DNA of 6,453 bases, from contig JAITDM010000226.1 in the NCBI GenBank assembly GCA_031282535.1, forward strand, positions 1-6,453, read 5' to 3'. A program made the translations under genes and the position numbers. Below the pieces are notes generated by a model. It saw nothing but the letters and a program-made list of their open reading frames with translations. It was not told the DNA's origin and ran no database searches. Shown piece by piece: positions 5,726-6,453 of the stretch. The stretch comes from Oscillospiraceae bacterium (GTDB lineage: Bacteria; Bacillota; Clostridia; Oscillospirales; UBA929). Within the stretch, counting starts at the first letter, position 1. Each line of letters begins with the position of its first letter.

Positions 5726-6453
5726 AACAATCCGCTGAACAATTTAGAGATTGTCAAGCTGGACAGCATCACCCACAACCCGCTTTCGGGCGCTATGTTC
5801 ACGGTGACAAAAGCCAACGGCGAGCATATTGGCAGCTACCGCACGGACAGCGCGGGCAAAATCCTCATTCCCGAAATCGAGGAAGGAACCTATGTAATCT
5901 CCGAAACCGCCGCCCCGGACGGGTATATCCTGAATGAAGCGCCGCAGAACGTCAATGTCAGCGGCGGCAAGCTCGTTTCCGTCGAGTTCCTGAATAAACC
6001 TCTGAGCGGTATCGAGATTGTAAAACTGGACGCCGTGACCCGCCGGCCGCTTCCGGGCGCTGAGTTCACCGTCGCCAAGGCTGACGGCGAGCGCGTCGGT
6101 ACATTCAGAACCGAAGCGGACGGCAAAGTCCTTGTTTCCGGCCTTGACGAGGGCGTTTACGTCGTCGGCGAAATATCCGCGCCGACCGGTTATCAGCTTG
6201 ACGAGTCGCCGAAGAACGTCACGGTCAAATCGGGGAAACTCACGACGGCGGAGTTCACTGATAAGGCGCTGTCCGGCATCGAAATCCTGAAACTGGACGC
6301 TGTGACGAAAGCGCCGCTTATGGGTGCGACGTTTACCATTGAGCGCGATAACGGAGAAAAAGTCGGGACGCATAAGACCGACAGCGCGGGTAAAATCGTC
6401 GTTTCCGGGCTGACCGAGGGAACCTATATCGTGTCCGAAACAATCGCACCCGA
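5726..6453 (+). CDS. SpaA/Cna-B-domain surface adhesin fragment, both ends missing
   Basis: The frame is open from 5603 to the right edge and encodes tandem SpaA-type prealbumin-like (Cna-B) domains, as found in Gram-positive pilins and cell-wall adhesins. Unit 1 starts LEIVKLD, unit 2 IEIVKLD and unit 3 IEILKLD, each 89 residues apart. The residues for an intramolecular isopeptide bond are visible: Lys in E-I-V-K, Glu in SETAAPDGY (GEISAPTGY in unit 2), and Asn in EFLN (Asp in EFTD of unit 2; Lys-Asp bonds are also known in this fold). There is no credible start: the first in-frame ATG (5795) is inside unit 1, TTG codons upstream lack ribosome binding sites, and no signal peptide is seen. 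The given start is where homology begins, not an initiation codon. The C-terminus lies beyond the window. Lower GC than the nad and protease genes suggests foreign DNA, a truncated gene, or a mis-join. Confidence 0.75.
5744..6453 (+). repeat. Tandem 267-bp coding repeats (Cna-B units)
   Basis: Three units begin at 5744, 6011 and 6278, an exact period of 267 bp twice; the third is cut by the window edge. Each holds the order KLD, TVxKxxGE or TIERDNGE, T(D/E)xxGK, EGxY, (S/G)E, APxGY, then EFxN/D. Nucleotide divergence between units is substantial, so they are old duplications rather than a recent expansion. Confidence 0.85.

Noticed and set aside
5415..5937. Two short + strand reading frames containing ITPAYAGNT and SPPLTRGI peptides
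   Set aside because: These peptides are the well-known false translations of type I-E CRISPR repeats; the frames have no ribosome binding sites or other support.
5744..6373. - strand open frame opposite the adhesin repeats
   Set aside because: It is a shadow of the repetitive + strand coding region, which has clear Cna-B motifs and a 267-bp period.

Overview
The window looks like a chromosomal segment of a GC-rich, endospore-forming member of the Clostridia (Firmicutes), perhaps an Oscillospiraceae-like gut anaerobe. Three things suggest this: a compact nadABC operon of the clostridial type, a divergent metalloprotease pair arranged like the sporulation genes spoIVFA-spoIVFB, and a perfect match to the sporulation sigma-E -10 element upstream of that pair. 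The placement is inference from gene content and base composition; there is no rRNA or other phylogenetic marker here.

Layout, left to right. Positions 2-3231 (+ strand) hold nadA (5' end cut by the window edge), nadB and nadC. Together they convert aspartate and dihydroxyacetone phosphate to quinolinate and then to nicotinate mononucleotide, the de novo route to NAD. Positions 3230-3390 are a 161-bp MITE/REP-like element with imperfect 26-bp terminal inverted repeats. It fills the whole gap between the convergent genes and contributes to both of their stop codons. Positions 3375-5353 (- strand) hold a two-gene unit: an M23/LytM-domain membrane protein (upstream) and an M50 intramembrane zinc protease (downstream), overlapping by ATGA.

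Positions 5354-5725 contain no convincing gene but carry several signals. Read on the - strand from right to left they are: a minimal type I-E CRISPR remnant (two repeats, one 32-nt spacer), a perfect 16-bp inverted repeat, a rho-independent terminator, and a sigma-E-like -10 box for the protease pair. Repeat polarity, a degenerate last repeat and the terminator all agree that the CRISPR was transcribed leftward. No cas gene is present in the window.

From about 5726 to the right edge the sequence changes character. GC content is visibly lower, and a headless reading frame encodes tandem SpaA/Cna-B (prealbumin-like) surface-adhesin repeats with an exact 267-bp period. It has no start codon, ribosome binding site or signal peptide and begins in mid-repeat right beside the CRISPR. 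This is either a real rearrangement or a contig mis-join at repetitive DNA, and it is the main point to verify.
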